The translations under genes were made by a program, and so were the position numbers. Below the pieces are notes generated by a model. It saw nothing but the letters and a program-made list of their open reading frames with translations. It was not told the origin of the DNA and did no database searches. A stretch of 64,000 bases of DNA from JAHIJO01 sp964486075 (GTDB lineage Bacteria; Verrucomicrobiota; Kiritimatiellia; JAAZAB01): the NCBI GenBank assembly GCA_964486075.1, contig CAZALU010000004.1:1-64000 (forward strand), given 5' to 3'. Shown here one piece after another: positions 17,547 to 26,061 of the stretch; the stretch's first letter is position 1; the number at the start of each line of letters is the position of its first letter.

Positions 17547-18104
17547 TCACCATAAATGGGCGATTAGGATTTTTGTACCGATTCCCACCAGGATCAACCC
17601 GCCCAGCGCTTCGATTCTGTTCCCGAAGCGTTCGCCAGCCCGACTGCCGATCAGGCCGCCCAACAGGGATATACTAAAAGTGACGGCGCCGATCAGCAGG
17701 GCCGGCCCGACGATTGGTGTCTTTAGGAACGACAGGCTCAGACCCACCGCGAGCGCATCTATGCTGGTCGCCACCGAAAGCATGAGAAGCACAGGGAGGG
17801 GCAGCGTGCCTGAGACGTGGGACGAATCCTTCGGTTTGAAGGACTCTACGATCATCTTGACGCCAATGATCGTCAGCAGGCCGAAGGCCGCCCAATGATC
17901 CACGCCCGCAATCCAACCTCGCAGGCTCAAGCCGGCCAGCCAGCCCACCATCGGCATCAGGGCCTGGAACAATCCGAAAAACATCGCAATCCTTAGCGCC
18001 TGTTGAAAGCGAGCCTGCCGAATTGTCAGGCCGCTGGTGATTGCCACCGCCAGACTGTCCATGGAAAGACCCACGGCAATCAGAAAAAGGGAAACAATAC
18101 TCAT
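17547..18104 (-). CDS. mntP: Manganese efflux pump MntP
   Basis: 185 residues from the ATG at 18104, the usual length for MntP. It has six membrane segments in two related halves, each with a conserved Asp motif: GLSMDSLAVAI in the first segment and ATSIDALAVGLSLS in the fourth. The family exports Mn(II). In-frame sequence upstream of 18104 is not conserved. Upstream lies an interrupted palindrome (18179-18221). I looked for the yybP-ykoY manganese riboswitch that precedes this gene in some bacteria and could not identify it. Confidence 0.92.
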   Translation of the reverse strand: MSIVSLFLIAVGLSMDSLAVAITSGLTIRQARFQQALRIAMFFGLFQALMPMVGWLAGLSLRGWIAGVDHWAAFGLLTIIGVKMIVESFKPKDSSHVSGTLPLPVLLMLSVATSIDALAVGLSLSFLKTPIVGPALLIGAVTFSISLLGGLIGSRAGERFGNRIEALGGLILVGIGTKILIAHLW

Positions 18105-18178
18105 AAGACCGATTCTGTCATATTGGGAAGGTTTACGAAATGCAGCCGGAGTCGCTGTCAGCAATTCTAATTATGACA

Positions 18179-18221
18179 TTGAGACCCTCACAACCACGCC
18201 TCTGGCGTGGTTCCGTCTCAA
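18179..18221. repeat. Interrupted palindrome upstream of mntP
   Basis: Outer arms TTGAGAC (18179-18185) and GTCTCAA (18215-18221) enclose an inner stem AACCACGCC/GGCGTGGTT with a TCT loop (18192-18212). No T-tract follows on either strand, so it is not a classical terminator. It may be a dispersed repeat or an RNA structure in the mntP leader, about 75 nt before the start. Confidence 0.55.
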
Positions 18222-18402
18222 GCGGATTGGCTTATGACGGAAAACCTTGTGCTTGCCACTCGACACGCGTGGTCGCGGGCGCGGGCCATAAAGCGCATTA
18301 CTGCGTCGTATTCTAGCGCGAGCTTTTTTCTGATTACGGGAGGCCTAAAAAAATATTCCGAGCAACCGTATTTGTGGTGGGAAGCTCTCTTTGGTTAAGG
18401 CG

Positions 18403-19794
18403 CTAATCACCGCCGCCAATTTTTGTTTGCATGAACTCGCGCACGGCGGGCGCGGAGGCGGGCAGGACGGTTCGGCGCTCCGGCAGGCCGGTCAAGGCGT
18501 CCAGGATTTCGTGGTGCGCCAGGTCGCGTCCGGTGGCCTGCCGGATCGCCTCGCTGAACTTGGCTGGATGCGCCGTTGCCAGGCAAATCATCGGCTCTTC
18601 AGGATCGAGAAACGATTGCGCCACATACCATCCCACTGCGCTGTGCGGATCGAGCAGGTAGCCGTGGGCGGAGTAACAGTCACGAATAGCCGCCAAACAG
18701 GCGGCAGCGTCGGCGGACCCGGCTGCAAAAAACGGGTCCGGTTTCCCGGTCAATCCGCCTTTCGGCTGCAATTCGCCCGTCGCCTGGAATTGCGCCATCC
18801 AGGCGCGCAGACGCTGGGGGTCTTCCCCGGCCCGATAGAAAAGGTAACGCTCAAAATTGCTGGCAATCTGGATGTCCATTGAAGGACTTAACGTGTGACA
18901 CAGCCGACCACGCCGGTAAATGCCGGTGTTAAAAAACCGTGCCAGGATGTCGTTTTCATTTGTGGCCAGCAGCAGTCGGCTGATCGGCAGACCCATTCGC
19001 CAGGCGAGATAACCCGCGAACGCATCGCCGAAATTACCGGTGGGCACGGCGAACCGGACCCGGGGTTTCCCCGTGCGTTCCATGACGCGGAACGCGGCAT
19101 AAAAATAGTACACAACCTGGGAAAGAATACGTGCCCAGTTGATCGAGTTCACGGCTCCCAGCGCGCAGCGATCCCGGAACGGCAGATCTCCGAATAGCTC
19201 CTTGACGATTTCCTGGCAGTCGTCGAAACTGCCGCGCACGGCCAGGGCAAAGACATTGGCATCCATCACGGTGGTCATTTGCCTTTCCTGGACCGGGCTG
19301 ATCCGCCCATGGGGATAAAGGACGAAAACCCGCATGTGCCGCCGGCCTCGGATGCCATGGATCGCGGCGCTGCCGGTGTCGCCGCTGGTGGCGGCTAGCA
19401 CGTTCATCCGTCCGCCGGCGCGGTCCAATTTATATTCGAACAGGCGGCCCAGGAACTGCAGGGCCACGTCCTTGAACGCCAGGGTGGGCCCATGAAACAG
19501 CTCCAGGACGTGCAGGTTGCCCAAGGGTACCACGGGGGTAATTTCCGGGTGGCGAAACGCGGTCAGGCCCTGAGCTATCAGCGCCCGGAGATCGGGCTCG
19601 AGCAGGTCGCTAAACAAGCGCATCACCTCGAAAGACAGCTCGGCGTAGGACAATTTTTGCCATGCCGCCAGAGCGGCGCGGACATCCGGAATGTCGGCGG
19701 GTAAAAACAGGCCGCCGTCGCGCGCTAAGCCGGTCATGAGCGCATCCTGGAATCCAATGAGCGGAGAATTGCCACGGGTGCTTTGATACTTCAT
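18403..19794 (-). CDS. thrC: Threonine synthase
   Basis: 463 residues. It converts O-phosphohomoserine to threonine with pyridoxal phosphate. The PLP lysine is in GPTLAFKDVALQ. The N-terminal YQSTRGN, the glycine-rich ATSGDTGSAAIHG and FAVPTGNFGDAFAGY are typical of the long (E. coli/fungal) type of the enzyme. It starts 6 nt after the stop of the Ser/Thr kinase gene, so the two are probably co-transcribed, an unusual pairing. No threonine-type attenuator is evident within the short gap. Confidence 0.95.
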   Translation of the reverse strand: MKYQSTRGNSPLIGFQDALMTGLARDGGLFLPADIPDVRAALAAWQKLSYAELSFEVMRLFSDLLEPDLRALIAQGLTAFRHPEITPVVPLGNLHVLELFHGPTLAFKDVALQFLGRLFEYKLDRAGGRMNVLAATSGDTGSAAIHGIRGRRHMRVFVLYPHGRISPVQERQMTTVMDANVFALAVRGSFDDCQEIVKELFGDLPFRDRCALGAVNSINWARILSQVVYYFYAAFRVMERTGKPRVRFAVPTGNFGDAFAGYLAWRMGLPISRLLLATNENDILARFFNTGIYRRGRLCHTLSPSMDIQIASNFERYLFYRAGEDPQRLRAWMAQFQATGELQPKGGLTGKPDPFFAAGSADAAACLAAIRDCYSAHGYLLDPHSAVGWYVAQSFLDPEEPMICLATAHPAKFSEAIRQATGRDLAHHEILDALTGLPERRTVLPASAPAVREFMQTKIGGGD

Positions 19795-19800
19795 GCCAGG

Positions 19801-22800
19801 CTACTGCCTCCTGTGGCGCCCGCCATCGACAAACAGGCCTTGGCCATTGAGCTGGCGCAGATTGGGCATCCGCCGCAAAACGTCCCATATTTTATCCCTG
19901 AACTGCTGATTATCAATATTCAGCCAGAGACTTTGGATGGGCATTTCCAGCAAAGGTTCAAAATTCCGTATTTGAGTGTGCATGATGTGTAGCTGTTTCA
20001 ACGACTTAATGCCTTGCAGGACCGCCAAATCACTTATGGCCGTGTTATTGAGATTCAGTTCCTCCAAGGGCATGTTTTGCAGCACGATGAAATCCTGCTC
20101 CTTAACCTGGGTACCGCTGATGTCCAGATTTTTTAAGGGCATGCCTTTCAATCGGGTAAGATCATTAAAGTCGTTTTGAGAAATGTTAAGTTGCGTCAGT
20201 TGCAGTTTTGAAAGGAATGAGAAATCCCGGACCTTGGTATTCGGCATGTTTAAAACTTTCAAAGGCATTTCCGCCAGAACCCCCAAATCCCTGATTTGAG
20301 TGCTCCCGATATTGAGCGTGACCAGGCTCATGCCATTGAGGGGGGCAATATCCCGCACCGAAGTCCGGACCAGGGACAAATATTCCAGGGATAGGTTGCC
20401 TTTCAACGGCGCAAGGTCTCCTACTTCCGTATTGTTCAAATTTAAGAGTTTCAGGGGCATGGTCCGCAGAACAGAAATATCCCTGATCTTGATGCCCTCG
20501 ATATTAAGATCGCTCACGGCCATCCCCTTCAGAACATTGATGTCCATGATTTTCGTATTAGCCAGATTCAGTTTGGCGAGGGGCATTCCCATTAACACTG
20601 AAATATCCTTTACCTGTGTGCCGCTGATATTCAGCTCCCGCAATTGCATGCCCCGCAGGGGGGCGATATCGGACAGCGCTGGATTATCACTGATATTGAT
20701 GCTGTGCACATCGGATAACCCGACCAGGGGCCGGAGGTCTTTCAGCATCGAGCGGCAAATATTCACCCGTACGACTTTGCCGTGCTCGTTGACCGGCAAC
20801 TCACTTCCAGTCAAGGTCAGATCTCGATTTCGTTCCAGTAATTGGGTCTTGACGGACTCAGGTGTTCCATCCGCCGGCGGCTGTTGTATGTTTTCCTGCG
20901 GCGGATTGGCGGGCGGCGGCTCGCTTTCCGGCGTCGGCGTCTGTGTCAACCTTTTCAACACCGGCTCGTATTGCCTGGCAAAGTGGGTTTGCCCGAAAGA
21001 GGCTTGATAGCTTTCAATCACCTTTATCAATATTTCCGTCTCGCGCGCGCTAAATCCCCTTTTCGTGATCGCGGCCAGGTACTCGTCACAAGTGGCGTTT
21101 TCCCCGGGCATTACAAGGCGCGCATTGCGCAGAATTCCCAGCAGTTCATGCTTGGCCTGCTCTTCGGCCTGCGCGGATTTTTTCTTGTCTACGCTCGCGA
21201 GCAAGGCGGAGGATAATAAAGGATCGGTCTTAGCAAACCAGGATTCGGCCGTGGCCCAGTCTTTTTCTTGCACCGACAACAAGCCCTGCATCAAGGCCGT
21301 ACCCGGGTTGGCGTCAGTCGTCAGGCGCAGGCGTTTTTCAGAAAGCGCCAAGTCGGCAACCCGGAAGGATTTGGGTCGGGTGATATGGCCGGCGCCCACC
21401 TTGATGTTTTCCTCCGCTTTGACTGTGTCTGCCTGGACATCTTTGATGGTAACCTTCTCGGTGCCACCCACTAAAGCGACATTGATTTCCCGCCCCTTAA
21501 AGGCCCGAAAGGTATTGATTATCCGCTGATCCATCAGGGACGCTTCGGTCAGTATGCTTGCCAGGGCGTCCATCTGCTCTTTACGGGAAACGAGTGCCGG
21601 TGTTGCCGCAGCCTTTTGGACTGACGCCAGGGCGTTGGGGATATCGCCTTCGAACAGGCTGGCGCACACCCGATCCAGCAGCTGGTGCATAAGGTGGTCT
21701 GTCTCCTCGGCATCTTTTTGGCGTTGGCGTTCCTTTTCATCGGCTATTTTTTGCTGCTGCTCCCGGTATTCCTGGTCACGCTCCATCAAACCCCGCGCTA
21801 CGATTCCGCGACTGGCCTCAGTTTCCGCCGCCCAGTCGCCCTGATATTTTTCATAAATTGCCGCTGCTCTGGCAAATTCGCTGCTGGCACACAACGGGGC
21901 GGCCAGATTTTCAAGGTCGCGCATCACCGTGGCCTTGACCGCCAGGAGTTGTTCCTGACACTTGGAAACTGCCGCCTGAGCTTGGAGGGAATATGCGGTG
22001 CCCCGGGTCTCCTGTGCGACTTTTCGGAAATTTTGGATCATCTCCTCCAGCCGCTGCGGATTGTCCTCGGCCCATTGCTGGGCAAACGCAAGCATCTTGC
22101 CGGCATTTTCATCACGCTCGGCCCGGGATTCGGTCGAGGCTGGCGTTTTGCTTGTCGTCGGACGCCCCCCCTGAACAATCGAGGAAACCGGTCTTTCTTT
22201 GATCCGCATGAGATTGTGGGCCAGCATGATGCCCATAATCAGCACAATCAGCGCGATCACGCCGGCGAACCACCACGCTGGTTTCAGCCTTGCCCGTTGT
22301 TTCTGTTTTAACGAAAATTGACGTTGCATGTTCAGAAACTCCGAGTTGTCGGGCGCCTGTTCGGCGGTGATAACCGGGATCGATAAGGTAACCGAGGCCT
22401 TCACGCGCGGGCGTATGCCTCGGTGGGCGCTCCTGCGCATCGTGCTGGCACCCGGAGGCGGCAATGCCCCGTGCGGTTTTTTATGCTGTATGACCAGATT
22501 GATATCGGTTTGGACAGCATCCCAGTCCGCCTGGCGTTGGTCGCGATCCTTGGCCAACATTTTTTCGAGCAGGAAGGACGCTTCGATTGAAATATGGGAA
22601 TTGAGATCCTGAACATCGGGTATTTGGTCGGTGATCTGCAAATCCATGGCCGCGAGCGCCGGCTCACCCTCGAACGGCATTTTTCCGCCCATGGCGTTGT
22701 AGAGCGTGGCTCCGAGAGAATAGATATCCGCCCGGCAATCCAGTTCGAGATCGCCGCGCGACTGTTCGGGAGAAATATAGTTCGGGGTGCCGAATACCAT

Positions 22801-23313
22801 CCCCGCAGACGCCTTGGCGTCATGCACAACCGAACGTACGCTCCTGGCCAGTCCCAGGTCCGCCACTTTGACCGTGCCGTCGCCATCGATGATGATGTTA
22901 TCGGGCTTGATATCGCAGTGCACCACGCCCGCGTTTTGCCAGGCATAGTTCAACGCTTCGGCCACGCTCATGGCTACCAGCAGGCTGTTTTGTTCGGAAA
23001 GACAATGCTTGCGCCGAATCCAATCTCCGACACTGTAGCCGGAGATGAATTCCATTACGAAGTAATAGACCCCCTCTTCCGTATGCCCGAAATCATAGAC
23101 CTGGACGATGTTGGGGTGCTTGAGATTGGCGGTGATCCGGGCCTCGGTCAGGAATTGATCGAGATCGGTGGGATCGGCGGCGAGCATGGGCGGCAAGGCC
23201 TTTAGCGCCACAATCCGGTCCAGTGAAATCTGGCGGGCCTTGTAGACCGTGCTCATCCCGCCGCGCGGCATGACTTCGATAATTTCAAATCCTGGAAATT
23301 GGGGCGTATCCAT
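19801..23313 (-). CDS. Membrane Ser/Thr protein kinase with C-terminal leucine-rich repeats
   Basis: 1170 residues from the ATG at 23313 (a TTG two codons earlier is less likely). The kinase domain is at about 9-280: Gly loop MPRGGMSTVYKA, ATP lysine K38 (IVALKAL), catalytic D134 in HCDIKPDN, metal D152 in ADLGLA, and TPNYISPEQSRGD. One membrane segment lies at about 347-372 (AWWFAGVIALIVLIMGIML). A coiled-coil region follows, with KEKERQR-type heptads. The C-terminus has about ten leucine-rich repeats of 22-23 residues with the pattern PLxxLNLxxTxVxDIxxL. The layout is that of a PknB-like Hanks kinase with an outside sensor region. The HCD in place of HRD marks it as a non-RD kinase. It is immediately upstream of thrC. 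Ligand and substrates are unknown. Confidence 0.88.
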   Translation of the reverse strand: MDTPQFPGFEIIEVMPRGGMSTVYKARQISLDRIVALKALPPMLAADPTDLDQFLTEARITANLKHPNIVQVYDFGHTEEGVYYFVMEFISGYSVGDWIRRKHCLSEQNSLLVAMSVAEALNYAWQNAGVVHCDIKPDNIIIDGDGTVKVADLGLARSVRSVVHDAKASAGMVFGTPNYISPEQSRGDLELDCRADIYSLGATLYNAMGGKMPFEGEPALAAMDLQITDQIPDVQDLNSHISIEASFLLEKMLAKDRDQRQADWDAVQTDINLVIQHKKPHGALPPPGASTMRRSAHRGIRPRVKASVTLSIPVITAEQAPDNSEFLNMQRQFSLKQKQRARLKPAWWFAGVIALIVLIMGIMLAHNLMRIKERPVSSIVQGGRPTTSKTPASTESRAERDENAGKMLAFAQQWAEDNPQRLEEMIQNFRKVAQETRGTAYSLQAQAAVSKCQEQLLAVKATVMRDLENLAAPLCASSEFARAAAIYEKYQGDWAAETEASRGIVARGLMERDQEYREQQQKIADEKERQRQKDAEETDHLMHQLLDRVCASLFEGDIPNALASVQKAAATPALVSRKEQMDALASILTEASLMDQRIINTFRAFKGREINVALVGGTEKVTIKDVQADTVKAEENIKVGAGHITRPKSFRVADLALSEKRLRLTTDANPGTALMQGLLSVQEKDWATAESWFAKTDPLLSSALLASVDKKKSAQAEEQAKHELLGILRNARLVMPGENATCDEYLAAITKRGFSARETEILIKVIESYQASFGQTHFARQYEPVLKRLTQTPTPESEPPPANPPQENIQQPPADGTPESVKTQLLERNRDLTLTGSELPVNEHGKVVRVNICRSMLKDLRPLVGLSDVHSINISDNPALSDIAPLRGMQLRELNISGTQVKDISVLMGMPLAKLNLANTKIMDINVLKGMAVSDLNIEGIKIRDISVLRTMPLKLLNLNNTEVGDLAPLKGNLSLEYLSLVRTSVRDIAPLNGMSLVTLNIGSTQIRDLGVLAEMPLKVLNMPNTKVRDFSFLSKLQLTQLNISQNDFNDLTRLKGMPLKNLDISGTQVKEQDFIVLQNMPLEELNLNNTAISDLAVLQGIKSLKQLHIMHTQIRNFEPLLEMPIQSLWLNIDNQQFRDKIWDVLRRMPNLRQLNGQGLFVDGGRHRRQ

Positions 23314-23449
23314 GTTCAACTCTTATTGACGTATTTCCGATAGGATCGTTTGCATACTAACGCCTAAATTATCAAACATCAACCGCTTTTGTGCCCGATA
23401 TCTTCCGGCCATATTTTTGGATCTAAAAAAAGCTTGCCTCAACACAGCA

Positions 23450-24496
23450 TCAATCCTGATGGTCATTTCCGGCAACCGCCGGATTGGTTGCGTGGACGAT
23501 CCAGTACGGACTGGGCGGCAACGGGATGCAAGCGGGCTCGACAAAACCGGACTGGATCAGCATGCGCATCAGTTCCGCGCCCTCATAGACCCGCCCGCCT
23601 GTGCTCATCAATGCCATGTTGAGTGAAAACAAGGTCGAAAAGAGCGGCGCGGCCCCGCCCGGTGCCAGCATCATATCCACGATCCACACCTTGCCGCCGG
23701 GACGCAAGGCTGTGCTAATTTTGGCCAGAATCCGGCTGACGCTATCCGGCTCTTCCTGGTGCACGGCGCCGCAATACAAAACGGCATCGAAAGATCCCGG
23801 CAAGGGATCGCTATGGTAATCGCCCGGATGAAACTCGACCCGGTCCGCGACCGAAGTTTGGCGCACAATTTCCCCGGCCACCTCCAGGATCGGTGGCAAG
23901 TCAAACAGGGTAACTCGCAGATCAGGATATTTTTCCGCCAGCAGGCAACTGAATGTGCCTGGACCGGAAGCAAGATCCAGCAAGCTCCGGCATTCGTCCA
24001 AGTTGATGGCCGGTAAAATCGCTGGCGCCAGGGCCCGGGCGCGACCGTGCATGCCAAGCGTAAAACGGCGGGTGCGCTCTGTCGATTGACCAAGGTGAGC
24101 CGTTGGCGGCAGAACCGGCGCGCCGGTCCTGATCGTTTGCGCCAAGTGTCCCCATAACGAGTACAGGTCAGTATTGAACTTCAATGCAGCTAGAATGCAA
24201 TCCGGACTGGCGCGGCTGAGCAGACGGGCTGCTCCGGGCTCCGGCTTAAAAAGATCATTCTGCCTATGCACCAGGCCCAGCGCTGACAGCGCGCACAATA
24301 GTTCTTCCGTATGCCGCGGGGCAGTGCCCATGGCCTGAGCAGCCGCGGCCGCGGTCAATCCATCCTCTGTCAGCGCCGAAAACAGATCCAGTTCCACCGC
24401 CGCCGACAACGCTGCCGAGTGCCAGTAAGCGGTGGCCAGATCCATCAGACGTTCCATGGTCCAAGGCCGTTTCTGTCCTTTAGTTTTGTCAATCAT
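23450..24496 (-). CDS. SAM-dependent O-methyltransferase (acetylserotonin methyltransferase-like)
   Basis: 348 residues. An N-terminal winged-helix dimerisation domain (about 15-95: AAVELDLFSALTEDGLTAAA) precedes a Rossmann methyltransferase fold. Motif I is LLDLASGPGTFSCLLAEKYP, followed by VTLFDLPPILEVA and FDAVLYCGAVHQ. This is the arrangement of plant and bacterial small-molecule O-methyltransferases (PF00891). The substrate cannot be predicted. The gene stands alone: 482 nt of regulatory-looking DNA separate it from the divergent kdgK-like gene, and about 130 nt from the kinase gene downstream. Confidence 0.82.
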   Translation of the reverse strand: MIDKTKGQKRPWTMERLMDLATAYWHSAALSAAVELDLFSALTEDGLTAAAAAQAMGTAPRHTEELLCALSALGLVHRQNDLFKPEPGAARLLSRASPDCILAALKFNTDLYSLWGHLAQTIRTGAPVLPPTAHLGQSTERTRRFTLGMHGRARALAPAILPAINLDECRSLLDLASGPGTFSCLLAEKYPDLRVTLFDLPPILEVAGEIVRQTSVADRVEFHPGDYHSDPLPGSFDAVLYCGAVHQEEPDSVSRILAKISTALRPGGKVWIVDMMLAPGGAAPLFSTLFSLNMALMSTGGRVYEGAELMRMLIQSGFVEPACIPLPPSPYWIVHATNPAVAGNDHQD

Positions 24497-24605
24497 TATG
24501 CTTTCCGGCAGACAACAATGAAGATGTTACCCGAAGATTGCACGTTAATCGTGAGTGATCAGTCCCGTTTGGCATTATTTACGTTGCTATTACGTCATTT
24601 TGCGT

Positions 24606-24634
24606 GGATTTTGCATGCCACGCATGCAAAATCC
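24606..24634. repeat. Perfect inverted repeat, possible operator
   Basis: GGATTTTGCATGC, loop CAC, GCATGCAAAATCC: 13 paired bases. An alternative 7-bp pairing TGCGTGG/CCACGCA (24601-24607 with 24618-24624) overlaps it. It sits about 110 nt before the methyltransferase start, and no T-tract follows. Confidence 0.55.
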
Positions 24635-24908
24635 GAGTGTTAACAAATCTGAATTTTGAATATGCAGAGCGGATGCGATGATTAATGTTTGTAAAGCAGC
24701 CAATATGGTATTCAAATCACCGACAGTATAACCACGCGCCGCACAATATGAAACAATTGATTGGTGGCATTAGCCGGAATTATTCGTCAAGCGAGGTATA
24801 ACTCACCTCTCTGGGGACGTGACAGAGTTTTTAGGACTGGTAATATGCCGGTGTTATCCAGCGCTGCCCCCCTGAAAAAATATGATGCATTGGATCATAA
24901 TCTTTGAT

Positions 24909-24938
24909 TTGGCAAATGACGACGATATCAGTTAGTAT
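24909..24938 (+). promoter_or_regulatory. Candidate sigma70 promoter for the sugar kinase operon
   Basis: TTGGCA (24909-24914), an 18-nt spacer, then TAGTAT (24933-24938). This leaves about 35 nt of leader before the ATG at 24979, with GGAG near 24969. Seen by eye only. Confidence 0.35.
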
Positions 24939-24978
24939 GTCCCATTTTGAAGTTCAAATCAACTGAAGGAGCGTGAAT

Positions 24979-26058
24979 ATGAGTCTTCAATTGCGCCGCG
25001 ACTGTAAATATGCGTTACTGGTCCCAACGAGCATGGGTGTTCGGCTGACGCCCGTCAACCGCCAGCCCTTTCACAGCAGCTCCGAGTTTCATTTGCAAGT
25101 GACCAGCGCGGAAACGAATGTGGCCAGTGTGGCCGCCTATCTCGGTTTGCCCGTGAAGGTTTTGACCGCCTTCGTCAAGGATAGTCCCGTGGCGCGTCTG
25201 ATCAAGGATAATCTTGCCGGCCGGCATATGGATTACGAGGGTCCGGAGGTGGAGCAGGGCGGGCCCTGGGGTTATCGGCACCAATTCAATCTGGCCGATT
25301 CCGGGTTTGGTGCGCGGGGGCCACGTGTGCATAATGACCGTTCCGGCGAGGTGGGGTGTACGCTCAAAGCCGGGGATTTTGACCTGGAACGTATTTTCGG
25401 CGAGGAAGGCGTGCGCATCGTGCATCTCTCCGGACTGATCGGCGCCTTATCGCCCGAAACCAGCCGGTTCTGCCTGGACATTGCGCGTGTGGCAAAACGC
25501 TACAAGAGCGCCATATGTTTCGATCTCAACTACCGGGCGTCATTCTGGAAGGGCCGTGCAGCGGAGCTGCGCGCCGTGTTTACCGAGATCGCCTCAGCGG
25601 CCGATATCCTGCTCGGCAACGAGGAGGATTTTCAGCTCAGCCTGGGAATCGCGGGGCCCGAGGCCGGCGGCGCGGATCTGGCGGCCAAGATCGAAGGCTT
25701 TAAAGGCATGATCGGGCGCGTACAAAAAGAGTTTCCCACGACCAGGGTTTTCGCTACTTCCTTGCGCGAAGTTATCAGCGCCAATATCCACCGTTGGGGC
25801 GCCATCATGACCGAAGGCGGTCAGTGGCACGTAATTGAACCGCGCGAGATTGAGGTGCTCGATCGCATTGGCGGCGGCGATGGGTTGGCCGGCGGACTGC
25901 TCTACGGCATTCTCAAGGGTTGGCCGCCCGAGAAATGGATCCAGTTCGGCTGGGCCAGCGGAACGCTGGCGGCCACGCTCCTGACCGATTACGCCCAGCC
26001 GGCCGACGAGGAGCAAGTCTGGAGCATCTGGCAGGGCAATGCCCGCGTCAAACGCTAG
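24979..26058 (+). CDS. PfkB-family sugar kinase, 2-keto-3-deoxygluconate kinase type
   Basis: 359 residues from the ATG at 24979, which has GGAG at 8 nt; a GTG at 24973 is too close to that site. The C-terminal PfkB signature is DRIGGGDGLAGGLLYG. In this family the last Asp is the catalytic base, and the D-R-I/V-GGGD form is typical of 2-keto-3-deoxygluconate kinases. Other features are ETNVASVAAYLG near the N-terminus, DLNYRASFW, and ADILLGNEEDF in the ribokinase fold. It would phosphorylate KDG from uronate or pectin breakdown, although no other pathway genes are here. Three bases separate it from the following MFS carrier gene. Confidence 0.82.
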   Translation: MSLQLRRDCKYALLVPTSMGVRLTPVNRQPFHSSSEFHLQVTSAETNVASVAAYLGLPVKVLTAFVKDSPVARLIKDNLAGRHMDYEGPEVEQGGPWGYRHQFNLADSGFGARGPRVHNDRSGEVGCTLKAGDFDLERIFGEEGVRIVHLSGLIGALSPETSRFCLDIARVAKRYKSAICFDLNYRASFWKGRAAELRAVFTEIASAADILLGNEEDFQLSLGIAGPEAGGADLAAKIEGFKGMIGRVQKEFPTTRVFATSLREVISANIHRWGAIMTEGGQWHVIEPREIEVLDRIGGGDGLAGGLLYGILKGWPPEKWIQFGWASGTLAATLLTDYAQPADEEQVWSIWQGNARVKR

Positions 26059-26061
26059 CAT

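Larger units (their letters stand above)
24497..24978. other. Divergent intergenic region with palindromes and promoter
   Basis: 482 nt between the methyltransferase (minus) and the sugar kinase (plus). It holds a perfect 13-bp hairpin (24606-24634) and a plausible sigma70 promoter for the kinase (24909-24938). No gene is visible. Confidence 0.5.

Noticed and set aside
18105..18330. yybP-ykoY manganese riboswitch upstream of mntP
   Set aside because: The palindrome at 18179-18221 is in the right place, but I could not find the GGGGAGUA-type and conserved loop sequences of that riboswitch.
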